From: Lytechinus variegatus
Taxonomy: Eukaryota; Echinodermata; Echinoidea; Temnopleuroida; Toxopneustidae
DNA: 64,000 nt
Direction of reading: 5' to 3'
Assembly (NCBI RefSeq): GCF_018143015.1
Contig: NC_054740.1
Location: 73,553,856-73,617,855, forward strand
Part shown: positions 11,382 through 23,179 of the stretch, one piece after another
Numbering within the stretch: the stretch's first letter is position 1
Layout: every line of letters starts with the position of its first letter
Made by a program: the position numbers and the translations under genes
Notes under the pieces: model-generated
Database searches by the model: none
What the model saw: the letters and a program-made list of their open reading frames with translations, nothing else
Told to the model about the DNA's origin: nothing

Positions 11382-11470
11382 AGTTATGCCTTACAGAGAC
11401 AGAGAGAAACTACAGGATCCGGATAAAGGTTAGAGAGTTATCACCCTCCAATTATTCGAAAGTATCTAAG
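11382..11470 (+). other. Candidate non-coding first exon (possibly of the GPCR gene)
   Basis: From the initiator at 11382 the sequence runs 89 bases to AAG|GTAAGTGC, a near-consensus splice donor at 11471. No conserved coding frame is seen. The next + strand gene is the GPCR, whose start codon at 17119 is preceded by a plausible acceptor (TTCTTAAATAG|CGAAATGG). A 5' UTR exon splicing over about 5.6 kb would connect the two. This is inference from signals only. Confidence 0.4.
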
Positions 11471-11594
11471 GTAAGTGCAAACTATTGCATTGTTCGTTTT
11501 CTTGTGAACTTGTAAGAACACAGCAAGGGGTTGGTTGACTCTCTTAGTGCCCCCGAAAAAACCCAATAATTTCAATTAATGATATCATTTTATG

Positions 11595-11755
11595 TGTCTT
11601 GCTCAGATGGAGTCGCAGAACGGTTTTTAAAGTGGGGGCGGACCATGCCAAAAACTCATAATCAGATAGTCATTCTCATGTTTTTGTACAGCGGTTTTTG
11701 AAAAAAAAAGTGGGGGCTGAAGCCACCCCCACTGGTTCCGCGGCCCCTATAGCTC
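11595..11755. mobile_element. MITE with GGGGCCGCGGAAC terminus, copy 2
   Basis: It begins near GTCGCAGAACGGTTTTTAAA and ends CACTGGTTCCGCGGCCCC. The two ends are imperfect inverses of each other, and the interior matches the copy at 8384-8573. It is inserted just downstream of the candidate leader exon. Confidence 0.65.
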
Positions 11756-12979
11756 ATGAAATTTCATTTATAAATCAATATCACACGACTTTTCATATTT
11801 TTTTTATTCATGGGCCTGTTTCTTGCCAATGTTATCGTCATATTCAATTACGGTGACATAATGTATATCTCGGAAAATATTTTTTAATTATACGAGAGGG
11901 CGAAGCGAGGGTGTTGACTGAATGGACATTACTTAATAATTTTTGGCATGTTAACAGACAAATCAGATCTAGAAAATGCAAAGGCAATTACAATGTCGAA
12001 ATTAATATATCGCATCAGCTCGAATATTCACTCATTATGGGTCTATTATGAAATGAGAGACATATATATTTTGTAAATAAAAGACAAATTGATATTCGTT
12101 CTTCTTATAGATCAGGAGTTTCTTAGTTTAAACAAAAGAGAATAAGAAGGATAAAATCAAATAGTCTTTTAATTTATCACGATTCACCAAAAATTGTTTG
12201 ATTGAAATGTTTGATGTTTATAATTTTTTATGGTTCTATTTTATCATCATTTTTTACTGGAGATTCTGCATTTTATTGATAAATCAATGAAAAATTAATA
12301 TCCTCATACAACAAAAATGATATGAATGAATACATTTAAATTTGACAATCGAAAACTGACAAAGACCGAGAATTATATCATGCATATTATATAGCACGTA
12401 AAATAGTAAGTTTTGCACCCGCCGTTTATGAAAAGCCATATTTGAAACGGTAAATGCCTGCTCTGAAAATTTGTTGACAAAATATGGTGATTGAATACAC
12501 AGTTAACAAAATTCTTTAATTTACAAGTTGCTACGTGTTGTTGATTTGCCATTTGCAAATTCGGACGATCTTAATCAGAATTTAACGGAGCATATATACA
12601 CCTTCGAAATTATGAAACCGAGAGGCCCTTTTTGCTCTGAAACTGGGATAACAACTAACCAAATGGCCATGATCATGGAAATGGATATATGTCCCTCTAG
12701 AGAAGAAAATCATATTAGACTTCAATAATAAATTATGAAGAAAAGGAATAATACCAGTATAATGATACAAGAAGGGAATACCCCAATTTTACCAAGCAAC
12801 GACAATTCAGAAAAACAGTACAACACGGATCTTTAAAATGCACAACAATAAACTTTTCGTCGTAAAGATAAATGGTTTTCCGCGATACATATCATAAAAT
12901 TATAATATACTGATATACCTGCACATCGATGTAAGGTCAATAAATGAGTGCTCTGATGCCCAGAAAGACATTTGAATTT
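11756..12979. other. A+T-rich stretch without recognised genes
   Basis: I see no exon, RNA gene or clear repeat boundary. It contains only scattered short open frames with no family resemblance. Confidence 0.4.
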
Positions 12980-13584
12980 AAAGGTCAAGTCTACTTCAGA
13001 AAAATGTTGATTTAAATCAATAGAGAAAAATCAGACAAGCACAATGCTGAAAATTTCATCAAAATCGGATGTAAAATAAGAGTTATGACATTTCAAAGTT
13101 TCGCTTATTTCTAACAAAATAGTTATATGAACGTGCCAGTTACATCCGAATGAGAGAGTCGATGATGTCACTCACTCACTATTTCTTTTGTCTTTTATTG
13201 TTTGAATTATACAATATTTCAATTTTTACAAATTTGACGATTAGGACCTCCTTGCCTGAAGCACAAAATGTTTAAATAATGGAATTCCACGTGTTCAGGG
13301 AGGAATGAAAATTCATTTCACATTACAATGACGAGAAAATAAAAATATTTCATGTTTCATATAATAAAATACAAAAGAAATACTGAGTGAGTGATGTCAT
13401 CAGTTCCTCATTTGCATACCGACCGAGATGTGCACATAACTGTTTTGTGAAATGAAGCGAAATTTTAAAATGCCATAACTTTCTTATGTTACATCCGATT
13501 TTGATGAGATTATCAGTGTTATGCTTGTTGAATTTTTCTCTTTTTATTCAAGTCAAGTTTTTGTTGGGGTGGACTTGTCCTTTA
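12980..13584. mobile_element. 0.6-kb foldback MITE, copy 1
   Basis: The ends are inverted repeats of roughly 150-200 bases. The left end has AAAGGTCAAGTC, then AATCAATAGAGAAAAATCAG and CATCAAAATCGGATGTAA. The right end has the inverse, TTACATCCGATTTTGATG to GGTGGACTTGTCCTTT. The loop carries TGATGTCACTCACTCACT and its inverse. The second copy is at 25508-26114 and lies outside any gene. No coding capacity is seen. Confidence 0.9.
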
Positions 13585-13696
13585 AGATCTCTATAAGTTT
13601 TGATGTGTCAGTAAAGATGATGATGACGACCCACAACCCCCACAACAATCATATTGAGTACCAAATTTCTCTTCAAAAGCATTCATAGGCGCAGGC

Positions 13697-13900
13697 TCAT
13701 CCAATTGAGCTATTTACTACATAATATAGAAGAGTTTTGAGAGACGATTTGAAGAGTTCAGTTTTCAATTTCACGTAGTTAAGAAATGAGTTCCAGAGGT
13801 ATGGAGCAACAGATGAAAATGCACGGTCTCCATGTCCTATATAGGTGTGTGTTAGGATGATGATAATATAGATCGATAATATTTTGAATATTGAATTCAT
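13697..13900 (-). pseudogene. LINE ORF2 C-terminal relic
   Basis: The minus-strand frame includes GDRAFSSVAPYLWNSF followed by FKSSLKTLLY. This fits the 'yGdRaFs.aaPkLWNsLP ... FKsrLKthLf' signature at the extreme C-terminus of many non-LTR reverse transcriptases. Only this tail is present. Confidence 0.75.
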
Positions 13901-14889
13901 TGTCAGATGAAATTAAAGATGATATTACATAAGACAGTTGGGTTCTAAAAGATGCGATCTGAAGTCTATTGAGAGAAAGGTAAGATTCCTGTTTTAATGT
14001 CTAATTTAATTGATTTCGTTCCAACCAATGACTTAATGGGCCAAACAAATTTAGGGGACCAGTCATGGCGTATGGTGAAAAATATCGAAAAGGCTGCGAG
14101 CGAGCAAAATATTTTGACCGTTTGAATTAAAAAAATATTATTTTGTGATAAATTTTCACGTATACGCATAATATTCAGAAGATCAAATATATAAAATTCC
14201 ACCCTTCCCCCTTCCTTTTCTTTTCTGTCCCTCTTTATTGGTTGGGAAACTTTTTTAACGTTTTTTTTTTGGGGGGGGGGGGTTCATGGGCCCAGCTCTA
14301 CGTCAGTGGTACCAAAGAATGCAAAAAAGAGCATGTACATTTACATAAACAAAATATAATATTTTAAAGTATATCCAATGTTTGTAATCGAAATCAATTA
14401 ACAACGTGGACATGATTGTTTGTTTGCATTTATTTCCATATAAAACAAATTATATACATAATCAAATTACAAGAAGAAAAAGAAAAATCTTCGAATAAAA
14501 TATGGAGGATTGCCCACTTCAGCGGTATTAACATAATGCCGCTGTTCTTTCATGGGTCCATGATCGAACGTTTGAACACAAATTAATATATGCAAACTTT
14601 TCCCTCTATCTGTCTAAAATATTATCAGAAGATGATTATTGTTCAGATCGTTGAAATAAAATGAGGGGTGGGGGGGGGGTCAATGCCAAACAGGGGCGCC
14701 AGAAACGGAAATGGGGGGGGGGGTACAACACTACCAATATGCCATTGGACAAACAAATGAGAGTTATGAGCGTTTGAATGTCTACAAAGTTTATATAATG
14801 GAGATCCGCCATTGCCCCTGGCTAAACAAGAGGTGTGATGCCAAAGATGTTCAACTCTTCCCTTTGAAAACTGAAAATATACACCAAAA
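13901..14889. other. Gene-free stretch with poly-G tracts
   Basis: No exon is recognised. T-run/G-run at about 14258-14282 and G-runs at about 14667 and 14714 mark ends of truncated interspersed repeats (for example CAGGGGCGCCAG near 14692). Confidence 0.4.
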
Positions 14890-16238
14890 CAGTGGCATAC
14901 CGTGGGTCACGGCATTGGGGGGGCACCAGCAAAAATTTCGGGTCACTTAGGGAGCGCGCGAAGCGCGCTCAGTTGTCAGGTATACTGACCTAATAGAGAT
15001 ATTTTAAGGACATGCAGTGCCATCAAACGAATATGTATCTCACTGATTAAATAATGCGAGCGCGAGCTGAAAATTTTTGATATTGAGGGCTAAAAATTGA
15101 CATTATAAGCAAATTGTTTTGTGATCATGATACTTAACTGTCTCGTTAAACAAACAATGCGAGCGCGAAGCGCGAGCTAAAAATTTTGTATATACTGACC
15201 CTAAACAAGGACATTTTAAGGATTATATAGTCATCGAATGCTAGTGCCATCCTTTGCTTATTTTGTTAGAATTACATCTAAACACAGTCATGAAGCACCT
15301 TTTGTAGTTATGTAATGATTATCATACGTATCTTACTAATCAAATACTGCAAGCGCGAAAGCGCGAGCTGAAAATTTAGGAAATATAGACCTGAAGAGGG
15401 GCATTGTAAGAGTTGTTTGTAGGAATTCTCTAAGACCCTACGTATTTGACTAACCAAATGATGCGAGCGCGAAGCGCGAGCTGAAATTTTTGTATATATT
15501 GACCCCAAACATGGATATTTTAAGGACTATAGTTACGAATCCATTAAGTCAGAGTATACATATCTCATAGTAATCTAATGCGAGTGCCAAGCGCTTGCTG
15601 ATTTTGTTAGAATTACATCTAAACACATGGAGCACTTTTTGAAGTCATTGTAATCATGATTATCATACGCATCTCACTAATGAAACACTGCGAGCGCGAA
15701 GCGCGAGCTAAAATTTTTTGATATTCAGATCAGAAAAATTGACATTTTAAGGACTGATTTCAGGAGTTCATGAAGAGCAGAAATCTCACCAATCCACTAG
15801 TAATGCGAACGTTAGCACGGATAGGAAATGTTTTATATCAAGACCTTAAAATAGGGCAATAACTTTCAGTAGTCATGAAAAAGAAGAATATATCACTACT
15901 TAAAACAATAATGACTCTAATTGCGAGGAAATATATTATTTTGTTGTATATTGATTTGAAAACCGGAGGCTTTAGTACAGCAGTTTTATATATCTCGTTA
16001 AAAAGTCTATGTGAGCGCCAGGAACAATAAAGACACAATTAAGCAAATAAAGTTGTGAAAAAATGCTTCTTATGTTATATAACATAATATAACACTATGA
16101 TAAACAACAATTTCTTCTTTCCCCCACTATACATTCCTCTTCCTTTTTCCCTCTTTTTCTCCTTTTCCCCGTTTTTTTTTTGGCCAGCCGATTGGGGGGG
16201 CACGTGCCCCCCCCATGCCCCCCGTAGTTACGCCACTG
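14890..16238. mobile_element. Non-autonomous hAT-type element, copy 1, with perfect 8-bp target duplication
   Basis: The termini are CAGTGGCATACCG and TACGCCACTG, short imperfect inverted repeats. The element is flanked on both sides by CACCAAAA (14882-14889 and 16239-16246), an exact 8-bp duplication typical of hAT transposons. The interior has no transposase. It has about eight or nine diverged ~105-bp modules, each with a near-palindromic GCGCGAAGCGCGAGCTG core followed by AAAATTTTTGATATTCAGA. The second copy is at 33036-34224. Confidence 0.85.
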
Positions 16239-16246
16239 CACCAAAA

Positions 16247-17114
16247 CGATCTCTTTTTCATATTACAACGATAGTTATGACAAAATTTTTTCTCTTTTAT
16301 ACATAGATTTAACTGGTATAACGAGTTTTATTATCTTTAATACATTAGGACAATATCTCTATGCGTATACAATATTTACTTTCCCCGTGGGAATGGGTTG
16401 TTTCCATTTTCCATGGCTAATAATGGGCACAAAATGAAAAACGACCACCCGACCCCGGTCCGCCACTGAGTAGTATATCCGATCCTTGTAGTAAATTAGC
16501 TAAGTTTTAGGAAGGTGGAAAATCGGGGAAAGCGGTTGTAATTGATCCGTTGATGCACATGCTTCTTTCAATTAAGTAGTGCCATAAACTAAAAAAAATA
16601 TCAGATTAAAATGTGCATAGATGATCATAACCTGTATATAGTTTCCAAGGTTCATTCCACGAAGCTGCTATACACCCTGATTCACGCCTCGTGTGATTTT
16701 ACACGTTTCCCGGATACGATTGCATGGCTTGGCTAATTGATTTTCTGACGGGTATATACAATTAATGGTTTCTTGCTGATGGAAAAGGATATACAGTACA
16801 AAGTCGTATCATATTCATTCGTCGCGAAGTCGTGATTATACATGTCAGGGAACTAGGGAAGTGAATTAATAGAAAGTATTATAATATAATATGATATCTA
16901 TGTAGGCCTGTCAAAAGAAATATTTTCGTGTTACGGATTACACATTTTACAGCTTCATTACAACAAAATAAAAGATACCGGTCTATATGTAATGAGGATT
17001 ATTCTAGAAATTCAGATAAAAATTATATCAATAATGAGACCGGCGAAGTTGGACGCTCTATCTCGTTATTGAAAAATTCATGCTATTATTATGCATATTT
17101 ATATTCTTAAATAG
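16247..17114. other. Gene-free stretch before the GPCR start exon
   Basis: No exon is recognised. If the leader exon at 11382-11470 belongs to the GPCR, this is the end of its first intron. A polypyrimidine-poor but usable acceptor lies at 17114/17115. Confidence 0.35.
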
Positions 17115-17118
17115 CGAA

Positions 17119-18998
17119 ATGGCCTCAATCGTATCGAAAACATTGTTGTTGATGATGGTCTTCTCAATATCTCCGGGGCTGATCAGAACCGCATTCACTC
17201 AGACAGCAACAGAATATAACATGACCACGCCCATCGCCGAGCCCACTTCAACTGCATCGTCGAACACCACGCCATCTCTTTCCGCAACCAGTCATGGCGC
17301 CATCGACGTAACACTGTCTACAAATGGCGACGAGCCTGGGGAAGACGTCTCCAAGAGAATGCACCAGATAGCTACAACCACAAGTGGCTTTTGGTTCAGC
17401 AATGATGAGGAGGAAAACACATCCGAAGTGATTTCGTCATCAGATTTCAACCCTGCAACAGAATTCACAGACTTCGATTCAGGTAACAGCATTGATCTTG
17501 AAAGATTGATATCGAAATCGTACGATGATAGATAAAAGGTGAATGCATTGGCGGCATTATAACAGCAAAGTTGCAAATCACGTCCTATTTATACAGATCC
17601 TACATGACTTGTTTTTTGATGATTTGTTCAAAATTGTTTCTTTATCAATTTTCACAAGATTATTCTCATGCATAATTTTCTTAAAATAAATGTTAATACA
17701 TTATGTGATAGAATCTCTTAGTAGTCTCCGTATCGCAGCTCCTCCACCCAATCTAAGTACATGTATTGATATTTTCCTGTATCTTTTTTTTCTGTATCAC
17801 CGTTCAAGTATGCCACTCACAAGTTATTAAAAAGCTACCGCACTCACCATTTTTTCGCCATATCTATTCACAGTATAACAATGGATTACCCTTGTAGGTT
17901 TACAATTTTCCAAATTTCAGAAAGAAATTGATAACTCCGACTTCTGTTTAATTTTGTTTTCTGTGATATACTGCTCAAATATAATCTTTGGTCTTTCACA
18001 ATGTAGGTGATTCAGAATGGATTTGGGCACCGTTATCGTGGCAATGGGACATCATCCTCCAACTCATCTCAGCCATTGTAGGAATCCTTGGTAACCTATT
18101 GGTAATCTTGGTCATATTCAGCCGTCGTTCGTCTGGCCGAACAACCGACATCCTCATCGGAAGCCTGGCCGTAGCTGACTTCTTGACATCAGTTTCCATC
18201 GTTCCTTATCCGACCCCAGTCCGCGTACCCCACTCATGGCCAGGAATGCTTTGGTGTATAGTGATGTTCCAGAACTTTCCTTTCTGGTTAACTGTCACCG
18301 CTTCCTCCTACATCCTGATGGCAATGTCCGTAGAGAGGTACATCGCCGTTCTCTATCCTCTCAGGTTCAGTCATATCGTGACTTTCCGACGTGTGAACAT
18401 CGTCATCAGCCTCATCTGGTTGCTCGCTTGCCTGTCGCTTTTGTTTTCCTTCTTTGTCACAGGGATTGACGAAACGTATGGATTCTGCACCCTGACTCTG
18501 ACGTCCCGTCACGAACTGGCAGCAATGGGTTACTACTGGTTCTGTCTTCGGATCGTCGTACCGGTTGCAACAATGCTCATAACGCAGTCCCTGATCGCTC
18601 TCGAGCTTCACCGTCAATCGAAGAATTTCCGAGAGAATAACAGTTCCACGAACTCTTTCCACGTTGTCGCTCGGAATCGCGTGCTCAAAATCATGTTAGA
18701 GATCATCATCATCTACATTGTTTGTTGGTTGCCTAACCAGGTGGCCTTCTTGGGCGTCATCGTTGGTTTCATAGAGTGGTCGGAATACATCGATACTCCA
18801 CTTCATCGGGTTCTTACGGTCATCGGTTTCTACAACAGTTGTTTGAATCCTTTCATCTACGCTGCACAGCATCCACAGTTCAGGCGCGCAACAAAGGAAC
18901 TCTTCACTGGAAAAATCAACCAGAAATCATCGATATTCAGCACAAACAAACCTGAAACAAGCGACAGTAATAAGCCTAACGACCCATCCGTCATTTAA
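17119..18998 (+). CDS. Rhodopsin-family (class A) G-protein-coupled receptor
   Basis: Two coding exons: 17119-17482 and 18007-18998 (G|GT split codon), giving 451 aa. The ATG at 17119 is preferred over the in-frame ATG at 17080 for two reasons. Its context is GCGAAATGG, and it opens directly into a signal-peptide-like hydrophobic stretch (residues 1-25). Residues 26-130 are a Ser/Thr/acidic-rich ectodomain with N-glycosylation sites (NMT, NTT, NTS). Seven hydrophobic segments follow. TM1 has GN (150-151), TM2 LAVAD (175-179), and TM3 ends VERY (ERY in place of DRY). W259 lies in TM4 and P307 in TM5. TM6 has CWLP (361-364) and TM7 NPFIY (402-406). Cys205 and Cys282 could form the ECL1-ECL2 disulfide, but Cys205 lies 27 residues before the ERY Arg instead of the usual 25. 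The ligand is unknown. Peptide-receptor-like or echinoderm lineage-expanded receptors are both possible. It should couple to G proteins at the plasma membrane. Confidence 0.92.
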
Positions 18999-19007
18999 CC
19001 CTTATTA

Positions 19008-19715
19008 ATCTGAGGGGGGGGGGGTCAATTTGAACCCCCTCGACAAATTTCGTCGCTACTATACGCTGCCGCGCAATTTTTTTTTTGACCTCGCTGCTGG
19101 CTGACTTTTTACTTTCAGATCTTGCAACGCCCTGGAACGCGATTCCGAAATTACGCGATATTTTGTAAACGCATGTCGGTCCCAAAATTGCTAAATAGAA
19201 AAAACGTGATTACGTGTACAAAGTCAATGTAATTTCTGTTTTTCAACCAAAAATAATAAATGTATGATTATTTTTACTTTTTTTCTTGGTTTAGATGGTT
19301 TTATTTCATGTTATTTATGATCTCAAATGTGTCCACGACAAAGTTCATCAAAACAACCCAATGAAAAATAAAGGTGTGAAAAAAGAAATACATACGAATG
19401 TAAAAAAACAAGATATATAGAAAATTAATTATTTTTCGGCAATTTTTTGTAGATTTTTGTTAGAAATGTATAAGTTAGCATTCTACAAGTTATATAAATT
19501 GAGTTAAAGGCAAAATCATGCACAAAAATAGGTCAAATTTCATACGCTTATTGCATAACTAATTGATAGAAAAATTATAAGCAATTGATTCTTTGAAAAT
19601 TTTAGTATACAGTCTTGCAGTTTACATCCGGCTCTACACGCGCGCCAAGTTTCGCGGCGATCACGCAATCAACGGCCGAAATCGGGGGGGGGGGGGGGTA
19701 TTGACCCCCATATCA
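19008..19715. repeat. Interspersed repeat bounded by poly-G/TCAATTTGAACCCCC
   Basis: It starts just after the GPCR stop with a G-run then TCAATTTGAACCCCC and CGACAAATTTCGTCGCTAC. It ends with a second G-run and TATTGACCCCC near 19715. The interior is A+T-rich. It may provide the receptor's 3' UTR; an AATAAA lies near 19255. Confidence 0.45.
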
Positions 19716-19996
19716 AAATAAATATTTTGTTTGTTACGTTTATCTTTAATAAAAAAAACAGAATAAAACATAACAAACATGCATATAACACAGTGATGAG
19801 GGCATAGGCCTTGAAGTATAATCAATCTGATTTAAGAAAGACACTTTTTGATAGGAATTGGCTCTAGACGTTGTAGGCCGATAGAGCTCACAAGCGACAG
19901 ATTGTTATTTTTAAGCCCCCGCCCTCTTCTTTTGACTTTGAACCCCTTTAATTTTCCTCCATGCAACCCACTCCCACTTCTCCCCCTCTCTCTTTC

Positions 19997-21326
19997 GGCT
20001 TATTTCGAAAGGGTGGGTGCTGTCGCGTTAGGGTGCGTCAACGCGAACGCGAAGATTCGTCCAAAGCCCCCCCCCCCCCCGGTTTGGCCGAAAGGGTGCG
20101 TTGGGAGCGCCACGTCGCGTTCACTGGAACGCGCCCTTTCGTCCAAAGCCCCCCGGTTTGGACGAAAGGGTGTGTTTGATAATAATGAATAAATAACTAC
20201 AAATATTTATAAGAAAGCTGAACAAACAAAAAGACGAGTGATATGTGAAATTTGCATAGGAACATAAATCATCATATGGCACAAACATTCTTTTTAGGTA
20301 AAAAAAAAAAAAAACAACGACGGCATGCTGCATGAGGATTTTTCGGTGGAAATGTTTTATGGTGTAATATTGATACATGTAAAAATTATGACTGATTTCA
20401 AGGTACTTTCAAATAAAAAAAGTAACTTACCTTCAATTTTATACTTTGCAGGTGTGTATTTATTACAAAGGAAAACATTCGTATACCTGGAGATATTTGG
20501 TGTCCCCCAAATTATAAAACTTACGGCAGATGTGTCCTGGAAGGGCAAGGCCAAAATTGATGTCGGGTCAGCTTTCACAACGGTTAACTCTTCAGACCCT
20601 ACCTTACTATATTTTACACTTGAGACCCTGCCTCAGCATATTTTGTGAGATGTATCTGTTGTGTATGTGTGCGTGTTGTGTGTATAATGATAATAATATG
20701 TGTGTGTTGTTTGTATAATAATAATAATACTTATAATAAAAAAATAATAACAATAATAATGATAATACTTATAATAATGATAATAATAATAATTTTCACC
20801 CCAAAGAGTGAATTTATGGAAATGAATTTGGAGTGAAAAATTGGCGCCAAGTGGCTTATTGCAAGGGTGGGTATCTGATTTTATTATCATTATTATTATT
20901 AATATTAATATTTTTATTATTATTATTGTCATTATTATTATTATCATAATTATTATTATTATTATTATTATCATTATTATTCTTAGTTGAACTTTTCTTT
21001 CTTTTCCTCAAATTGTCAATGCTTTAAATGATTGAAAATCCACTATTTTACGTGCAAATTGGCAATGTTTGACACAATACCTTATATTCAGCTTTCTTAT
21101 AAATATTTGTATTTATTTATTCATTATTATTAAACACACCCTTTCGTCCAAAACGGGGGGGGGGGGGCTTTGGACGAAAGGGCGCGTTCCAGTGAACGCG
21201 ACGCGACGTGGCGCTCCCAACGCACCCTTTCGGCCAAACGGGGGGGGGGGGGGGGGCTTTGGACGAATCTTCGCGTTCGCGTTGACGCACCCTAACGCGA
21301 CAGCACCCACCCTTTCGACATAAGCC
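19997..21326. mobile_element. Foldback element with ~230-bp terminal inverted arms
   Basis: The left arm (19997-20222) and right arm (21087-21326) are near-perfect inverses. They share GGCTTAT..CGAAAGGGTGGG, CTGTCGCGTTAGGGTGCGTC, GGCGCTCCCAACGCACCC (inverse), CTTTCGTCCAAAGCCCCCC and CAAATATTTATAAGAAAGCT. Each arm contains smaller palindromes (CCCTTTCGTCCAAA / TTTGGACGAAAGGG). They differ mainly in C/G homopolymer length. The 864-bp loop is A+T-rich and non-coding, with its own inverted microsatellites. Confidence 0.9.
20640..20985. repeat. Inverted pair of trinucleotide microsatellites
   Basis: (TAA/AAT)-rich sequence at about 20714-20790 and (ATT/TTA)-rich sequence at about 20880-20985 are mutually complementary. 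They flank a unique 90-bp loop with GGCGCCAAGTGGC. (TG)-rich sequence precedes them. They lie in the loop of the foldback element. Confidence 0.85.
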
Positions 21327-23179
21327 CTCTCTTTCTACTCCGCTTTGATCCATTTTATTTTATAACCTATACTTCTAAACCTCACGTTTATTGATAACCA
21401 CAGTATTGTCCATTGTGAAGCAGGCAAGGCAGGTTCGTGAGAGAAGCGTGTGCTCATGCTATTTTTCCATGATCATGATCATGCATCATAAATTGTGTAA
21501 AGTGGCAACGTTTATATTTAATATTCGTACGTGCTTTATGGATCTATATGAATAAATCAAAACATTAACTGGATATAGACCCAATGCAATGAAATTATTA
21601 TGGACAAGACTTTAAATCATTTATAGCAAAATAAAGACATTTTTTTATTGTTTTACCATGAGTACAGGAACGGACAAGATAACGACAGATTGATAGCGTA
21701 CCCCCGGCACTCAAAACAGTTGCATCAAGATTAAACAATTACTGAAGGAAATGGAAAGACACATTTTTCTGTAATTTTTTCTAAATATAAATAATATTTT
21801 AATGATAATATCACGGCAACGGCATGTATTACCACTTTAAACATATTAAATTTTGGTACCACAGGGGTATGCAATGGACCTATTAACGTAAGTAACCAAT
21901 ATTGGATGAATCCCTTTTTACTGTTCATACGGACATCATGCAGATTTATTGGTGAAAGATAAGAGATAGTAAATGGTTTATTAAGGAAATAATGGCACAA
22001 AAATTGTTCAAACAATAACCAAGATATTGAAATGATAAACAAACAAATATAATGTGATATTAAAATTACTTGTCATTGTGAGAATTTTACTTAAGCTTCT
22101 CCAGCATTCAATAAATTCCAAGAACTTACAGACTAATTTCTCGAAAGCTATAATTAAATAGTAAAAATATTGTTCAGGCTATCTATACATTTAACTGTCG
22201 AGTCCTGTAAAGAATTCCCTTTGTACCAAAAAATTGATGTCCGTATTAAGTCATTGGTTTCTTAGGGGTCAAAGATACGTAAAAAATGAGAGAATGCAAG
22301 AGTTATTTTTTGTTTATTTATTCATTTATTTACTTATTCATTTATTCATCTATTTTTTCTCCTTTACTTTATACTGCCGTGTAGGCCTGTTGTGCAAAAC
22401 CGCTTTCCAAAGGTGCCCTGCAGTGTAACAAATAACGCAACATTATCATGATTATAGCAATTCAATGTATGTAACATACAATTAAGTAAAACAGAATACA
22501 TTAATAGAGTGAATCAACTAGTATCATGGAATCATTACATCAAGTTATTCAGTGTAATTACATGTCTGACAGTCAGAATTTTAACGCATGGAGGGACGTG
22601 AATTTTAGTATATCACAAGGGAGTGAAATGAATAAAACGACAGCAACATATTCAAAAGATTTTCTTTTATAATCCGTCCTTGGGCAGGGTATTTGAAGGG
22701 GAAATTAATCAGAATATCGTTTTTGATAAGTTACATTACATGGATGGGATGGGGGGGGGGGGGAGTTGGGATGGGAGGGCTTTTTACTTCGTTTACTCAT
22801 TCAGTTCAATTGCGTCGCTATGAATTATTTTGTTGTTATATCTATTTTTTCTTTCTACAGACTTAAGTATTTACTTTGTTCTTGATGACTCGAATGTTAT
22901 ATTCTGTATTTTTTTTGTGTGTGTACAATTTTTTTGTATTATGAATAATTATTTATTTGACTTTGTGAACAGTGTTTTGTTAATATACTATTGTATGTAT
23001 GATTTTGAACTGAATGATTTAATAATTACAATTAAAAAAAAAACGTTTGCAGATAAGCAGTTCCAGATATGCTGGTGCTAAATCGTTTGTATTTTGAAAG
23101 CAAGAACACGATATTGATATCTGATACATTCCTCCACTGTTTGCCATTCGAGTGGAGACAACAATTCAAAATTCAAAAT
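21327..23179. other. A+T-rich intergenic stretch without recognised genes
   Basis: No exon or RNA gene is seen. It contains an (ATTT)-like tract at about 22310-22350 and a G-run at about 22750-22763. Open frames here have no family resemblance. Confidence 0.4.

Noticed and set aside
17080..17118. Upstream in-frame ATG for the GPCR
   Set aside because: Weak context (T at -3), and a splice acceptor at 17114 would remove it; the ATG at 17119 has a better context and directly begins the signal peptide.
20633..20974. 113-codon Ile-rich minus-strand frame
   Set aside because: Translation of an (ATT)n microsatellite.
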